From positions 1 through 64,000 of the forward strand of contig JAXDIG010000009.1 in assembly GCA_034664125.1 (NCBI GenBank): DNA of 64,000 nucleotides. The letters are read 5' to 3'. Source of the stretch: JACVRW01 sp034664125. Lineage in GTDB: Bacteria; Actinomycetota; Thermoleophilia; Solirubrobacterales; Thermoleophilaceae. The notes under the pieces are model-generated. The model did not search any database, was not told where the DNA came from, and was given only the letters and a program-made list of their open reading frames with translations. Shown here piece by piece: positions 30,134-38,615 of the stretch. The translations under genes and the position numbers were made by a program. Within the stretch, counting starts at the first letter, position 1. Each line of letters begins with the position of its first letter.

Positions 30134-31110
30134 GTGTGCTCGAGCTCCGCCAGGCCCTCCTCCGGCGACGAGGCCTGGGCGTACAGCCGCCGCGGGATGC
30201 GGCCGGCGTGGCTCGCCTCGTAGCCGGCCTCGATCGCCTTGCGCATGGCGCGGGCCATCGCGACCGGGTCGGCGGCCCGCGAGATCGCGCTGGCCAGCAG
30301 CACCGCGGCGCAGCCGGCCTCCATCGCCAGCGCCGCGTCCGATGCCGTGCCGACGCCGGCGTCGAGGATCACCGGCACGCCCGCGCCCTCGACGATCAGG
30401 CGCAGGTTGTAGGGGTTGTTGATGCCCATGCCGCTGCCGATCGGGGAGCCGAGCGGCATCACCGCGGCGCAGCCGGCGTCCTCGAGCCTGCGCGCCAGGA
30501 TCGGGTCGTCGCTCGTGTAGGGAAGGACCACGAAGCCGTCGCTGACCAGCGTCTCGGCGGCCTCCAGCAGCTCGGCGGGATCGGGCAGCAGCGTGCGGTC
30601 GTCGCCGATCACCTCGAGCTTGACCCAGTCCGTGCCGAGCGCCTCGCGCGCGAGCCGGGCCGTGGTCACGGCCTCGCGGGCGGTGAAGCACCCGGCCGTG
30701 TTCGGGAGCACCTCCAGGCCGGCCTGCTCGAGCACCTCGAGGATCGACCCGCGCGCGGCCGGGTCCACGCGCCGCATCGCGACCGTCGCCAGCTCGGCGC
30801 CCGACGCACGCGCCGCCGCGGCCATGGCCTCCAGGCTGCGGAAGCCGCCCGTGCCGAGGATCAGCCGCGACCGCAGCGAGCGGCCCGCGATCTCGAACGC
30901 CTCAGGCGAGCCGCCCTGAACGGCGTGCAGCACCTCTATCTCCTGCCCGTCGCACAGGCCGGTCTGGGCCCACTCCCCACGCGGGACCACCTCGCCGTTC
31001 ACCGCCACCGCGGTGCCGCGGCGGTCCACGCCCAGCTCGTGCACCACGGACTCGACGGTGGCGTCGTCGGGCAGCTCGCGGTACTCGCCGTTGACGAACA
31101 CCTTCCTCAC
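30130..31110 (-). CDS. thiG: ThiS-ThiG fusion: sulfur carrier plus thiazole synthase
   Basis: A 326-residue bifunctional protein. Residues 1-67 are ThiS (beta-grasp, RKVFVNGEY start) ending at Gly66-Gly67, here followed directly by SPEAFEIAGR. Residues 68-326 are ThiG, a TIM-barrel that condenses deoxyxylulose-5-phosphate, dehydroglycine and ThiS sulfur. Visible blocks are LILGTGGFRS, WVKLEVIGDD (Schiff-base Lys), PLGSPIGSGMGINNP and DAGVGTASDAALAMEAG. GTG 31110 overlaps the thiO stop. Fusions of this kind are known in bacteria; the internal GG implies either cleavage or an unusual sulfur relay. Confidence 0.93.
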   Translation of the reverse strand: MRKVFVNGEYRELPDDATVESVVHELGVDRRGTAVAVNGEVVPRGEWAQTGLCDGQEIEVLHAVQGGSPEAFEIAGRSLRSRLILGTGGFRSLEAMAAAARASGAELATVAMRRVDPAARGSILEVLEQAGLEVLPNTAGCFTAREAVTTARLAREALGTDWVKLEVIGDDRTLLPDPAELLEAAETLVSDGFVVLPYTSDDPILARRLEDAGCAAVMPLGSPIGSGMGINNPYNLRLIVEGAGVPVILDAGVGTASDAALAMEAGCAAVLLASAISRAADPVAMARAMRKAIEAGYEASHAGRIPRRLYAQASSPEEGLAELEHT

Positions 31111-32240
31111 GCACGCACCTCCGCTCTGTCGAAGCGCCCCGGCGCCAGCGGCGCCAGCTCTTCGGGGAGCGTGCCGCCCGCCAGCAGCTCGGCCACGACC
31201 TCGCCGGTCAGCGGCGTCAGCAGCACGCCGTTGCGCCAGTGACCGGTCGCCCAGAAGAGCCCGTCCAGCTCGCCCGGCCCGACGACCGCGGCGTTGTCGG
31301 GCGTCCCCGGCCGCAGCCCGGCGCGGGCGTCGACCAGCTCCAGCTCGCCGACCTCGGGCAGGACCTCCCAGGCCGCCTCCAGCAGGCGGTATACGCCGTC
31401 CGCCGTGACGGCCGTGTCGAAGCCCTGCTCCTCCATCGTCGCGCCGAGCACGACGCGCCCGTCGCCCCGCGCCACCAGGTAGCAGCGCGGCGTGCGGATG
31501 ATGCGCGTGAACGGCTCGCCCATCGCGCCGCGTACGCGCAGCTCGAGGATCTGGCCCTTCACCGGCCGCACCGGCGGCCCCTTGCCGTCGGGTGCCAGCG
31601 CCGGGCTCCAGGCGCCGGCGGCCACCACCACGGCTCCGCACCGAACGACACCGGTGGACGTGCGCACCCCGGTCACGCGGCCGCGGTCGTGCTCGATCGC
31701 CTCGGCCTCCACCCGAAGCTCCAGCTCCTCGACGGCCTCGGCGAGCGCCAGCGCCGTCGCGCGCGGGTCGGCCTGCGCGTCGCCGTGCGTCAGGATCGCG
31801 CCGGCGATCCGCGGCGAGAGGCCGGGCTCGAGACGGCGGCAGCGGCCCGGCGGCAGCCACTCCACGTCGAGGCCGAGCGAGAGCTGGAACTCGTGCAGGC
31901 GCCGCAACGCCTCCGCGTCGTCGCGGTCGGTGGCCACGACCAGGGCACCGGCCTCGCGGTAGCCGGTCGGCAGGCCGGTGTGCTCCTCCAGCTCGGCGGC
32001 GAAAGCGGGCCACCGCTCCCGGGCGGACAGGTTCACGGCCAACAGGCGCTCCTCGCCGAAGTCGGCCTCCGTCACCGGGGCCAGCATGCCGGCCGCGGCG
32101 TGTGAGGCGCCCGCGCCGGGAACCGCCGCGCGGTCGACCACGAGCACGGACATGCCGCGCTGGCGAGCGCGCCAGGCGCAGGCGAGGCCGATCAGGCCGG
32201 CACCGATCACAACGGCGTCGTAGCGTGTGCTCCGCGGCAG
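31107..32240 (-). CDS. thiO: Glycine oxidase ThiO
   Basis: A 377-residue FAD enzyme that oxidises glycine to the iminoacetate (dehydroglycine) used by ThiG. It has the Rossmann FAD motif VVIGAGLIGLACAWRA near the N-terminus, SHAAAGMLAP, VRPVKGQI and a C-terminal GLRPGTPDNAAVVG with ATGHWRNGVLL. The start is probably CTG 32240: AAGGAG (32247-32252) lies exactly 6 bases upstream, no ATG/GTG/TTG lies at a suitable distance, and the first in-frame GTG would remove part of the FAD motif. Its leader is a TPP riboswitch. First gene of thiO-thiSG-SnoaL. Confidence 0.92.
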   Translation of the reverse strand: MPRSTRYDAVVIGAGLIGLACAWRARQRGMSVLVVDRAAVPGAGASHAAAGMLAPVTEADFGEERLLAVNLSARERWPAFAAELEEHTGLPTGYREAGALVVATDRDDAEALRRLHEFQLSLGLDVEWLPPGRCRRLEPGLSPRIAGAILTHGDAQADPRATALALAEAVEELELRVEAEAIEHDRGRVTGVRTSTGVVRCGAVVVAAGAWSPALAPDGKGPPVRPVKGQILELRVRGAMGEPFTRIIRTPRCYLVARGDGRVVLGATMEEQGFDTAVTADGVYRLLEAAWEVLPEVGELELVDARAGLRPGTPDNAAVVGPGELDGLFWATGHWRNGVLLTPLTGEVVAELLAGGTLPEELAPLAPGRFDRAEVRA

Positions 32241-32249
32241 TTCAATCTC

Positions 32250-32338
32250 CTTCCCTTCGCCGGCATTACCCGGGTCAGGTTCGACGGTCGGCGGCGCCGC
32301 AGCCACCCTCTCAGCCCGGTTTCCCCGAGCTCCCGTTA
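32250..32338 (-). promoter_or_regulatory. TPP riboswitch (THI element) controlling thiO
   Basis: On the minus strand the leader contains CTGAGA (32309-32314), ACCTGA (32275-32280), then GGGTAATGCCGGCGAAGGGA, the conserved pyrimidine- and pyrophosphate-binding parts of the TPP aptamer. The 3-prime strand runs directly into the AAGGAG ribosome-binding site, so thiamine pyrophosphate would shut translation of thiO by hiding it. Confidence 0.95.
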
Positions 32339-32346
32339 GGCCTCCA

Positions 32347-32352
32347 ATCGTA
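32347..32352 (-). promoter_or_regulatory. Candidate -10 (TACGAT) for the riboswitch transcript
   Basis: TACGAT on the minus strand ends 8 bases before the first base of the aptamer, consistent with a transcript that begins at the riboswitch. No clear -35. Confidence 0.45.
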
Positions 32353-32487
32353 TCGCCGCGAGATCGGCGCGCCCGCGCCATCTGCTATCCATTCCAACCC
32401 GACGGCACCGCAACTCTCCAAGCGTGTGCTGTTTAGACCAGGAACCGGAGCGCGCTGTTCTGAGTCCGCCGCTCCCCTCCTTGTGCC

Positions 32488-33891
32488 ATGAAACGACTGA
32501 CGATCACAATCGCCATGCTCGTAGCCGCCGCCGTAGCGGCCCCGGCCGCCGACGCCTCCAGCCGGCAGCTGCTGATCGTGCAAGACGACGCCCAGGTGCG
32601 CTCGGCACCGAGCACGACGCTCGCCGAGTTCGCCGACCTCGGCGCCGACGTCGTGAAGATCAACCTCTACTGGGACGAGGTCGCCCCGAAGGGCAGGCGC
32701 AAGCCGAGTGGGTTCGACGGCGCCAATCCCGGCAGCTACGCCTGGGGCAGTTACGACACCGCCGTCCAGGCGATCCTCGCCCAGGGCCTGCAGCCGTACC
32801 TCAGCATCGGCGGCCATGCGCCGCAGTGGGCGACGCACGGCCACGGGCGCGCGGGCACCTTGAACCCCAGCTCGAAGGAGTTCCGCCTGTTCGCCCAGGC
32901 GGCCGGCCAGCACTACCCCGGCGTCCACATCTGGTCGATCTGGAACGAGCCGAACCTCTACTCCTGGCTGGGCCCGCAGCGCAGCAAGGGGACGCCGCTG
33001 TCGCCCTCGATCTACCGCGGCCTCTACCTCGCCGGCTACCGCGGCCTGAAGGACGCCGGCCACCTCGGCGACAAGATCCTGCTCGGCGAGCTGATGCCGC
33101 GGGCCGGCACGTCGCCGCGCAAGGTGCGCCCGCTCGAGTTCCTGCGTGAGATGGCGTGCCTGGATCGCAACTACCGCCAGATTCGCGGCAGCGCCGCCAA
33201 GAAGCGCGGCTGTCGCAAGGTCGGGCGCTTCCCGACCTCCGGCATCGCCTACCACCCCTACACGCCGCCGGACGGCCCGCACGTGCCCGAGGGCCCGGAT
33301 GACGCCGCGATCGGCCAGCTCTCGCGACTGCGCAACACCATCGACGCGCTCGCGCGGCGCGGCAAGCTGCCACGGCACCTGCCGATCTGGATCACCGAGT
33401 TCGGCTACCAGACCAACCCACCCGATCCGATCCAGGGCGCCCGGCTCAGGAGGGCGGCCTCGTTCATGGACGAGAGCGAGTGGATCAGCTTCCGCAACTC
33501 GCGCGTGGCCACGTACTCGCAGTACACGCTGCTCGACGACCCGCCGCGGCCCGGCTCGGGACCGCTGATCTGGTCCTCTTGGCAGGCCGGCTTGCGCTTC
33601 CGCAACGGCAAGAAGAAGCCGTACGTCTACGACGCCTTCCGGCTGCCCGTCTTCGTGCGCACGCTCAGCGCCAACCGCGTCGAGGTGTTCGGCGGCCGGC
33701 GCACGCTGTCGAGCGGCACCGCTCAGATCGAGTCCAAGGCGCCTGGTGCCGGCTACCGTTCGCTCGGCTCCGCCCAGGTGAACCAAGCCGGCTACTTCCG
33801 GCGCGTCTTCAAGGTCAACGGGGCCGCGCGGCGAAAGTACAGGGTCACGCTCGACGGCATCACCCGTGTGAAGTCGCCGGTCGCCCGCTAG
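32488..33891 (+). CDS. Secreted GH-A-fold glycoside-hydrolase-like protein (paralogue A)
   Basis: A 467-residue exported protein. The signal peptide ends near AADASS. A TIM-barrel of clan GH-A follows: acid/base Glu154 in WNEPN and nucleophile Glu304 in WITEFGY, plus YHPYTPP and SGG-like beta-strand ends. The last about 100 residues (after YDAFRLPVFV) form a beta-rich accessory region. Activity on polysaccharide is inferred from the intact pair of catalytic Glu residues. Followed after 36 bases by a paralogue. Confidence 0.85.
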   Translation: MKRLTITIAMLVAAAVAAPAADASSRQLLIVQDDAQVRSAPSTTLAEFADLGADVVKINLYWDEVAPKGRRKPSGFDGANPGSYAWGSYDTAVQAILAQGLQPYLSIGGHAPQWATHGHGRAGTLNPSSKEFRLFAQAAGQHYPGVHIWSIWNEPNLYSWLGPQRSKGTPLSPSIYRGLYLAGYRGLKDAGHLGDKILLGELMPRAGTSPRKVRPLEFLREMACLDRNYRQIRGSAAKKRGCRKVGRFPTSGIAYHPYTPPDGPHVPEGPDDAAIGQLSRLRNTIDALARRGKLPRHLPIWITEFGYQTNPPDPIQGARLRRAASFMDESEWISFRNSRVATYSQYTLLDDPPRPGSGPLIWSSWQAGLRFRNGKKKPYVYDAFRLPVFVRTLSANRVEVFGGRRTLSSGTAQIESKAPGAGYRSLGSAQVNQAGYFRRVFKVNGAARRKYRVTLDGITRVKSPVAR

Positions 33892-33927
33892 CCCGTTCCA
33901 TCGACCCCCTCGAGGAGAATCCGCCAC

Positions 33928-35157
33928 GTGACTGCCGTGCCCGTACGTCCCACCCGCGTCCTGCTTGCTGCCGTCGCTGCAGCTTCCGTGCTGCTGACCG
34001 GCTGCCTGTTCTCGCCGGGCGACACCCGCGCGTCGCGCGGGATGGAGCTGGCGCTGCAGGACGACGCGACGTTCTTGGTGACCGGCAAGCGCGTGTCTCG
34101 TGAACGCGCGTTCACGTACGCCCGTCAGCTCGGCGTCACGCGGCTGCGGGTGAACGTGCTGTGGGCCTACACGATGCCTCCGAGCGTGTACAACGCCCGC
34201 CGCAAGCCCGCGCAGATCCCGTACCTGTTCGACGACTTCGACGCGCTGATCGACGCGGCGGCTGATAAGGGGATCCGCATCCACCTGTCGCTCACCGGTC
34301 CGGCCCCTCGCTGGGCGCGCCCCAAGGCCTCGGTGCGCCAAGCCTGGTTCAAGCCCGACACGCGCGAGTTCGGCGAGTTCGCCGGGGTCGTTGCCGAGCA
34401 CTTCGCCGGTCGCGTGGACCGCTACAGCATCTGGAACGAGCCCAACTGGAGGACCTGGCTCGGGCCGCTGAAGAGCGCCCCGGCCCTCTACCGCAGCCTC
34501 TACACCCGCGGCTACGACGCGATCAAGAAGGCCGATAGGCGAGCGAAGGTGCTGATCGGCGAGACGAGCCCGTTCGAGCGCTCGGGCATGTCCACCGCTC
34601 CGCTCGCGTTCCTGCGCAAGGTCGCCTGCGTCAACGAGAAGTACAAGCGCGTGGGCTCGTGCCCGCGGCTCAAGGCCGACGGCTTCGCCCACCATCCCTA
34701 CGACTTCGCCCACGCGCCCGCCTTCCAGTACCCCGGCGCGGACAACGTCACGATCGGGACGCTCAGCCGGCTGACCAAGGCGCTCGACAAGCTGTCGCGT
34801 GCCGGGGCGCTGCGCACAGCGGGCGGCGGGCGCATGCCGGTCTACCTGACCGAGTACGGCTACTTCGCCACCGGGCACCGCGCCCTGCCGGCCAAGACGC
34901 GCTCGCGCTACCTCCAGCAGGCGTACTCGATCGCCCTGAAGAACTCGCGGGTCAAGAGCCAGCTGCAGTACCTGCTGGTGTCGCCGCCGGCCAGGTCGAG
35001 CTCGGCCTTCTTCAACCTCGCCCTGCTGTCCCCGAGCGGCAAGCGCTATCCGCAGTTCGGCGCGCTGCAACGCTGGTTCGGGGCCAACCGCGGCAAGGTC
35101 AAGCGGCCCGGCAGGTCGATCTCGCTGCCGGCCGCGGCACCCAACCCGGTCCTGTGA
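33928..35157 (+). CDS. GH-A-fold glycoside-hydrolase-like lipoprotein (paralogue B)
   Basis: A 409-residue lipoprotein with lipobox LLTGC near residue 30. The catalytic barrel has WNEPN (Glu171) and YLTEYGY (Glu309), and HHPYDF at the substrate face, matching the upstream paralogue in layout, but it lacks that protein's extended C-terminal region. GTG 33928 has GAGGAGAAT about 9 bases upstream. Its stop overlaps the thiE start as GTGA, tying a secreted enzyme to thiamine synthesis. Confidence 0.85.
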   Translation: MTAVPVRPTRVLLAAVAAASVLLTGCLFSPGDTRASRGMELALQDDATFLVTGKRVSRERAFTYARQLGVTRLRVNVLWAYTMPPSVYNARRKPAQIPYLFDDFDALIDAAADKGIRIHLSLTGPAPRWARPKASVRQAWFKPDTREFGEFAGVVAEHFAGRVDRYSIWNEPNWRTWLGPLKSAPALYRSLYTRGYDAIKKADRRAKVLIGETSPFERSGMSTAPLAFLRKVACVNEKYKRVGSCPRLKADGFAHHPYDFAHAPAFQYPGADNVTIGTLSRLTKALDKLSRAGALRTAGGGRMPVYLTEYGYFATGHRALPAKTRSRYLQQAYSIALKNSRVKSQLQYLLVSPPARSSSAFFNLALLSPSGKRYPQFGALQRWFGANRGKVKRPGRSISLPAAAPNPVL

Positions 35158-35792
35158 GCGGAGGGCTCACCGGTGCGCGCGAGCGCCTGCGGCGAGCCCG
35201 GCTCTACCTCGTGGTCGAGGCGGCGGCCGAGCCGGTGCTCGGCCCGGCCCTCCGCGGCGGGGTGGACATGGTCCAGCTGCGCGACAAGGAGGCCGATGAC
35301 GACGCGATCCTGCGCGCGGCGGCCCGCTTCCGTGCGCTCTGCGACGAGCACGGCGCGCTGTTCTGGCTCAACGACCGCCCGGACCTCGCGCGGGAGGCGG
35401 GCGCCGACGGCATCCACCTCGGCCAGGACGACATGCCCGTGGCCGAGGCCCGCGAGCGGCTCGGCCCGGACGTGCTGATCGGGCTGTCCACGCACTCGCC
35501 GGCGCAGTTCGACGCGGCGCTGCTCTCGGAGGCCGACCAGCTCAGCGTCGGCCCGGTGTGGGAGACGCCGACCAAGGCCGGGCGTCCGGCGGCCGGACTC
35601 GACTACGTGCGCTACGCCGCCGGGCAGGGCGGCGAGACTCCGTGGTTCGCGATCGGCGGCATCGACGCCGGCAACGTCAGCGAGGTGGTCGGCGCGGGGG
35701 CGCGGCGGATCGTGGTGGTGCGGGCGATCCGCGACGCGGACGACCCCGAGCGTGCCGCAACGACACTGCGCAACGGGTTGCGCGCCGGCTAG
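35154..35792 (+). CDS. thiE: Thiamine-phosphate synthase
   Basis: A TIM-barrel enzyme of 212 residues that joins HMP pyrophosphate with the thiazole phosphate. It has VDMVQLRDKE, NDRPDLAREAGADGIHLGQ, GLSTHSPAQF, VGPVWETPTKAG and FAIGGIDAGN in the expected order. GTG 35154 overlaps the stop of the lipoprotein gene (GTGA). It is on the opposite strand from thiO-thiG and has no riboswitch of its own, so its control must differ. Confidence 0.94.
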   Translation: MSGGLTGARERLRRARLYLVVEAAAEPVLGPALRGGVDMVQLRDKEADDDAILRAAARFRALCDEHGALFWLNDRPDLAREAGADGIHLGQDDMPVAEARERLGPDVLIGLSTHSPAQFDAALLSEADQLSVGPVWETPTKAGRPAAGLDYVRYAAGQGGETPWFAIGGIDAGNVSEVVGAGARRIVVVRAIRDADDPERAATTLRNGLRAG

Positions 35793-35795
35793 CGG

Positions 35796-36938
35796 TTATT
35801 GGCAGAAACCCTCGGAGGTCTTCGCACAGCCCTGGAAGCGGCGGGCGCTGGCGGCGTAGGCGACGAGCGCCGGGCGCGCCTCGTACTCGCCTCCCGAGAA
35901 GCGGATCAGGCCGGAATAGTCGAACAGGTCGTTGTCGCTGTAGGCCGACGACCACGTGTACCAGACCACCTTCCCGAGCCGCAGCTTGCGCCGGTTCTTG
36001 ATCGCCAGCCTGTAGATGGCCTTCACGCGCTGCGCCATGCCAGCATCCGTGGTGTACCAGGCGCGCTGCCAGGCGACCTGGGGCCGCGACACGCGGCCCT
36101 TGCCCGCCGGCCAGGTGGACTCCGTCAGCCAGACCGGCTTGCGCGGAGCGCCACCCCTGCGCATGACGCGGCGAAACAGGCGCACGCCCTTCATCACGTT
36201 TCCGGGCCGTGCCGTGAACAGGTTGATCGCCGCCACGTCGTAGTAGCGCCTGACGTTGAAGCGGTTGAGCCGGGCGAGGTGGCGCCAGGCGAAGTCGGCC
36301 AGCGCGGCCAGCACGACCGTCGCGCCGGGGTCGGCCGCGTCGACGGCCGCCTTCGACGCCTTCAGCAGAGCCGCGTACTCGCGCACCCAGGCGTTGGGCG
36401 ATCGGCCGTCGGTGTTCCACCACAGGTTCAGGTGCGGCTCGTTCCAGATCTGCCACGTCCGGATCGGCAGGCGCGGGAGCTCGGGGTGCTCGATCCAGAA
36501 CGAGCCGGCCGGGCCGTAGCGCGCGATCAGCGCGGTCAGGTAGGCCGTGTAGTCGGAGGCGTGCTGCGGCGGCGAGCCGTGCGCGAAGGGGTCGAGAGCG
36601 GCCCATGCGGGGGTGGTTCGGACGACCGGCAGCAGCTCGATGTTGTGGCGTGCCGCCAGATCGACGATGCGATCGGTGTACGCGAAGTCGATGACGCCGG
36701 GGTCCGGCTGGGCGCGCGCCCAGCTGAACACGGTCCGGACGGACTCGACGCCCGCGCGCGCCATCACCGACCACTGATCCTCCTGCTCGGCGTCCGGCGC
36801 GTCGGTGGCCGCGCGGTCCCACATGACCGCATAGAAGCCGTGCGGCGCCTTGCGCTTGCCAGCCTCGGCTGGGGAAGCGGCGAGAAGCAGGGCGAGGGCC
36901 GCCGCGAGCAGTATCAAAGGGCGCTGCATGCGCGGCAT
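35796..36938 (-). CDS. Secreted GH-A-fold glycoside-hydrolase-like protein (paralogue C)
   Basis: A 380-residue exported protein whose signal peptide (PLILLAAALALLLAASPAEA) is followed by a GH-A barrel with WQIWNEPH (Glu167) and VWLTESTW (Glu273). It ends with a Cys pair (GCAKTSEGFC). It is more distant from the two neighbours but shares the WNEP/TE layout. ATG 36938 is 10 bases from TAGGCT; ATG 36929 is an alternative. Convergent with thiE, with 3 bases between stops. Confidence 0.83.
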   Translation of the reverse strand: MPRMQRPLILLAAALALLLAASPAEAGKRKAPHGFYAVMWDRAATDAPDAEQEDQWSVMARAGVESVRTVFSWARAQPDPGVIDFAYTDRIVDLAARHNIELLPVVRTTPAWAALDPFAHGSPPQHASDYTAYLTALIARYGPAGSFWIEHPELPRLPIRTWQIWNEPHLNLWWNTDGRSPNAWVREYAALLKASKAAVDAADPGATVVLAALADFAWRHLARLNRFNVRRYYDVAAINLFTARPGNVMKGVRLFRRVMRRGGAPRKPVWLTESTWPAGKGRVSRPQVAWQRAWYTTDAGMAQRVKAIYRLAIKNRRKLRLGKVVWYTWSSAYSDNDLFDYSGLIRFSGGEYEARPALVAYAASARRFQGCAKTSEGFCQ

Positions 36939-36948
36939 GGAAACCGGC

Positions 36949-36954
36949 AGCCTA
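36949..36954 (-). promoter_or_regulatory. -10 element (TAGGCT) of paralogue C
   Basis: TAGGCT on the minus strand ends 10 bases before ATG 36938. The same hexamer precedes the PAP2 and lpdA genes. Confidence 0.45.
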
Positions 36955-36993
36955 GAGATCGATGCGCCCCCGGGTACTAACGTGCCGGGCGCA

Positions 36994-37530
36994 ATGGCGA
37001 ACAAGCGCAAGAGCCGCAAGGCGCGCAGGCCGGCCCCAGCGCCGGCGCAGGCGCCGGCCCGAGAGGCGGCGCCTGACCCGCGTGGCTACGAGCGCTCCCG
37101 CGCCCGCGACGAGGCCGCTCGCGCCGCGCTCAAGCCGCTGCGACGGGGCGAGCGCCCGACCGCGGTGACCGTCGGCGCCGTCGCGGCGGCCGCGCTCGCG
37201 CTCGCCAACCTGATCGCACTCGTGTTCGGCTACAACTCGGGCGACGACAGCCTGTCGCCGGGCAGCGACGTCACCGGCAGCATCATCGCCACCGCGCTGC
37301 TCGTGGTCGTCGCGTACGGGATGTGGCGCGCCCGCTACTGGGCGGTGCTCGGCATGCAGACGCTGCTCGCGCTCACCATCGTCGTGGCCGCCCTCGCGCT
37401 CGTCCAGGCGGTGAACGTGTGGGCCTTCGTGCTCGTGACCATCATCCTGGTCGCCTCTGGCACGCTCTTCTGGTTCCTCGTCAAGGCGATGGCGCGCATC
37501 CAGATGCCCGAGCGGCCGGGCTCTTCCTAG
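36994..37530 (+). CDS. Small membrane protein with basic N-terminus
   Basis: A 178-residue protein. Residues 1-60 are basic and Ala/Pro-rich. Three to four hydrophobic helices follow (VTVGAVAAAALALANLIALV, GSIIATALLVVVAYG, LLALTIVVAALALV and FVLVTIILVASGTLFWF). No family recognised. ATG 36994 lies 13 bases after a TACTAA hexamer. Its TAG interlocks with the convergent membrane-protein stop as CTAG. Confidence 0.72.
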   Translation: MANKRKSRKARRPAPAPAQAPAREAAPDPRGYERSRARDEAARAALKPLRRGERPTAVTVGAVAAAALALANLIALVFGYNSGDDSLSPGSDVTGSIIATALLVVVAYGMWRARYWAVLGMQTLLALTIVVAALALVQAVNVWAFVLVTIILVASGTLFWFLVKAMARIQMPERPGSS

Positions 37531-38564
37531 CGCACCGGGTACGACGGCGCCGGGCCGTTGATGATGTTGGCCTCCACGCCGTGCACCTGCATGTACACGG
37601 CGTACCCCACGTCCAGAGCCACGAAGGCGGCCACCGCGGCGATCGCCAGCCGCCGCCGGTCGTTCAGCACGTGAGCCCCGGCCACGTACATGGCGGGGGC
37701 CGCGAGCAGCACCACGCGCCCCCAGTCGCGCACGAACAGGAAGCTGAACACGCAACACGCGAACAGCGCCACGCCGGCGCGCGCGTAGCGCAGGTCGCGC
37801 ACGGCGAAAGGCGCCACGAGCCAGAGCGGGCCGAACGCGATGAAGATGCGCCGCAGCTCCACCTGGGGGTGGTCGAGCACCTGCTTGACGATGTCGAGCG
37901 CCTTGCCGTAGCCGTTGCGCGTGGTCGGTATCCCGGTCCGGATCGCTACGTAGACGGCCAGGCCCGGCAGCCCGGCCGCGGCCACCCGCTTGAGCGCCTC
38001 CCGGTCCACCGGGCTGGTGGCCCAGTACGCATAGGCGAACGGGATCAGGAACAGCGCGGACTCCCGAACCGTGGCGCCCAGCGCGATGATCAGGCCGAGC
38101 GCGAGCGGCCGGCGGTCCGCGATCGCCAGGCCGCCCGCGAGCATGACCAGCACGGTTTCGGGGTCGACGTTGCGCCCCTGGCGCAGCGAAACCACGAACA
38201 GCTGCGGGCACAGCACGAGGCAGAGCGCCAGCGCCGCGGCCAGCCACGGCTCGATGGCGAAGCGACGCATGAGCACGTAAGCCACGGTTCCGCAGGCCGC
38301 GCTCGAGAGCCAGGCCAGCAGGCTGAACGAGAACGTGTGACCGAACGGCAGGACGTGCACCACCGTGGGCACCAGGAAGCGGTAGGCGAACGGGAAGCTG
38401 TGCGTCTCGAACGGCCTGTCCGCCATCAGCTCGTAGATCTGGTCGTCGCCGCGCGGGGCGCCGGCGTCCTGCACGAACGCGTCGGCGATCAGCAGCAGGG
38501 CCAGGCCGGCGAGGCCCACGAGCGCGCCGTCGCGCCAGTCGCGCCTGCGTGAGTCGGTCGCCAT
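37527..38564 (-). CDS. Polytopic membrane protein, possibly GT-C glycosyltransferase
   Basis: A 345-residue protein with about nine hydrophobic segments. The first external loop holds RGDDQIYELMADRPFETHSF, an acidic pair in the place where GT-C enzymes keep their catalytic Asp, and ATVRESALFLIPFAYAYW is the usual arginine-containing loop. The function is otherwise unknown. ATG 38564 follows TAGTCT at 10 bases. Divergent from lpdA with 51 bases between starts. Confidence 0.7.
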   Translation of the reverse strand: MATDSRRRDWRDGALVGLAGLALLLIADAFVQDAGAPRGDDQIYELMADRPFETHSFPFAYRFLVPTVVHVLPFGHTFSFSLLAWLSSAACGTVAYVLMRRFAIEPWLAAALALCLVLCPQLFVVSLRQGRNVDPETVLVMLAGGLAIADRRPLALGLIIALGATVRESALFLIPFAYAYWATSPVDREALKRVAAAGLPGLAVYVAIRTGIPTTRNGYGKALDIVKQVLDHPQVELRRIFIAFGPLWLVAPFAVRDLRYARAGVALFACCVFSFLFVRDWGRVVLLAAPAMYVAGAHVLNDRRRLAIAAVAAFVALDVGYAVYMQVHGVEANIINGPAPSYPVR

Positions 38565-38574
38565 TCGCGGCGCG

Positions 38575-38580
38575 AGACTA
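38575..38580 (-). promoter_or_regulatory. -10 element (TAGTCT) of the membrane-protein gene
   Basis: TAGTCT on the minus strand ends 10 bases before ATG 38564. Confidence 0.4.
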
Positions 38581-38599
38581 CCTGCGGCGGGCAGGTCGC

Positions 38600-38605
38600 T
38601 AGGCT
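38600..38605 (+). promoter_or_regulatory. -10 element (TAGGCT) of lpdA
   Basis: TAGGCT ends 10 bases before ATG 38616, and no Shine-Dalgarno intervenes. Confidence 0.45.
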
Positions 38606-38615
38606 CTCGGCCGCC

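Noticed and set aside
32311..35070. 919-codon open frame on the minus strand
   Set aside because: It is antisense to two GH-A proteins with intact catalytic motifs and has no recognisable domain.
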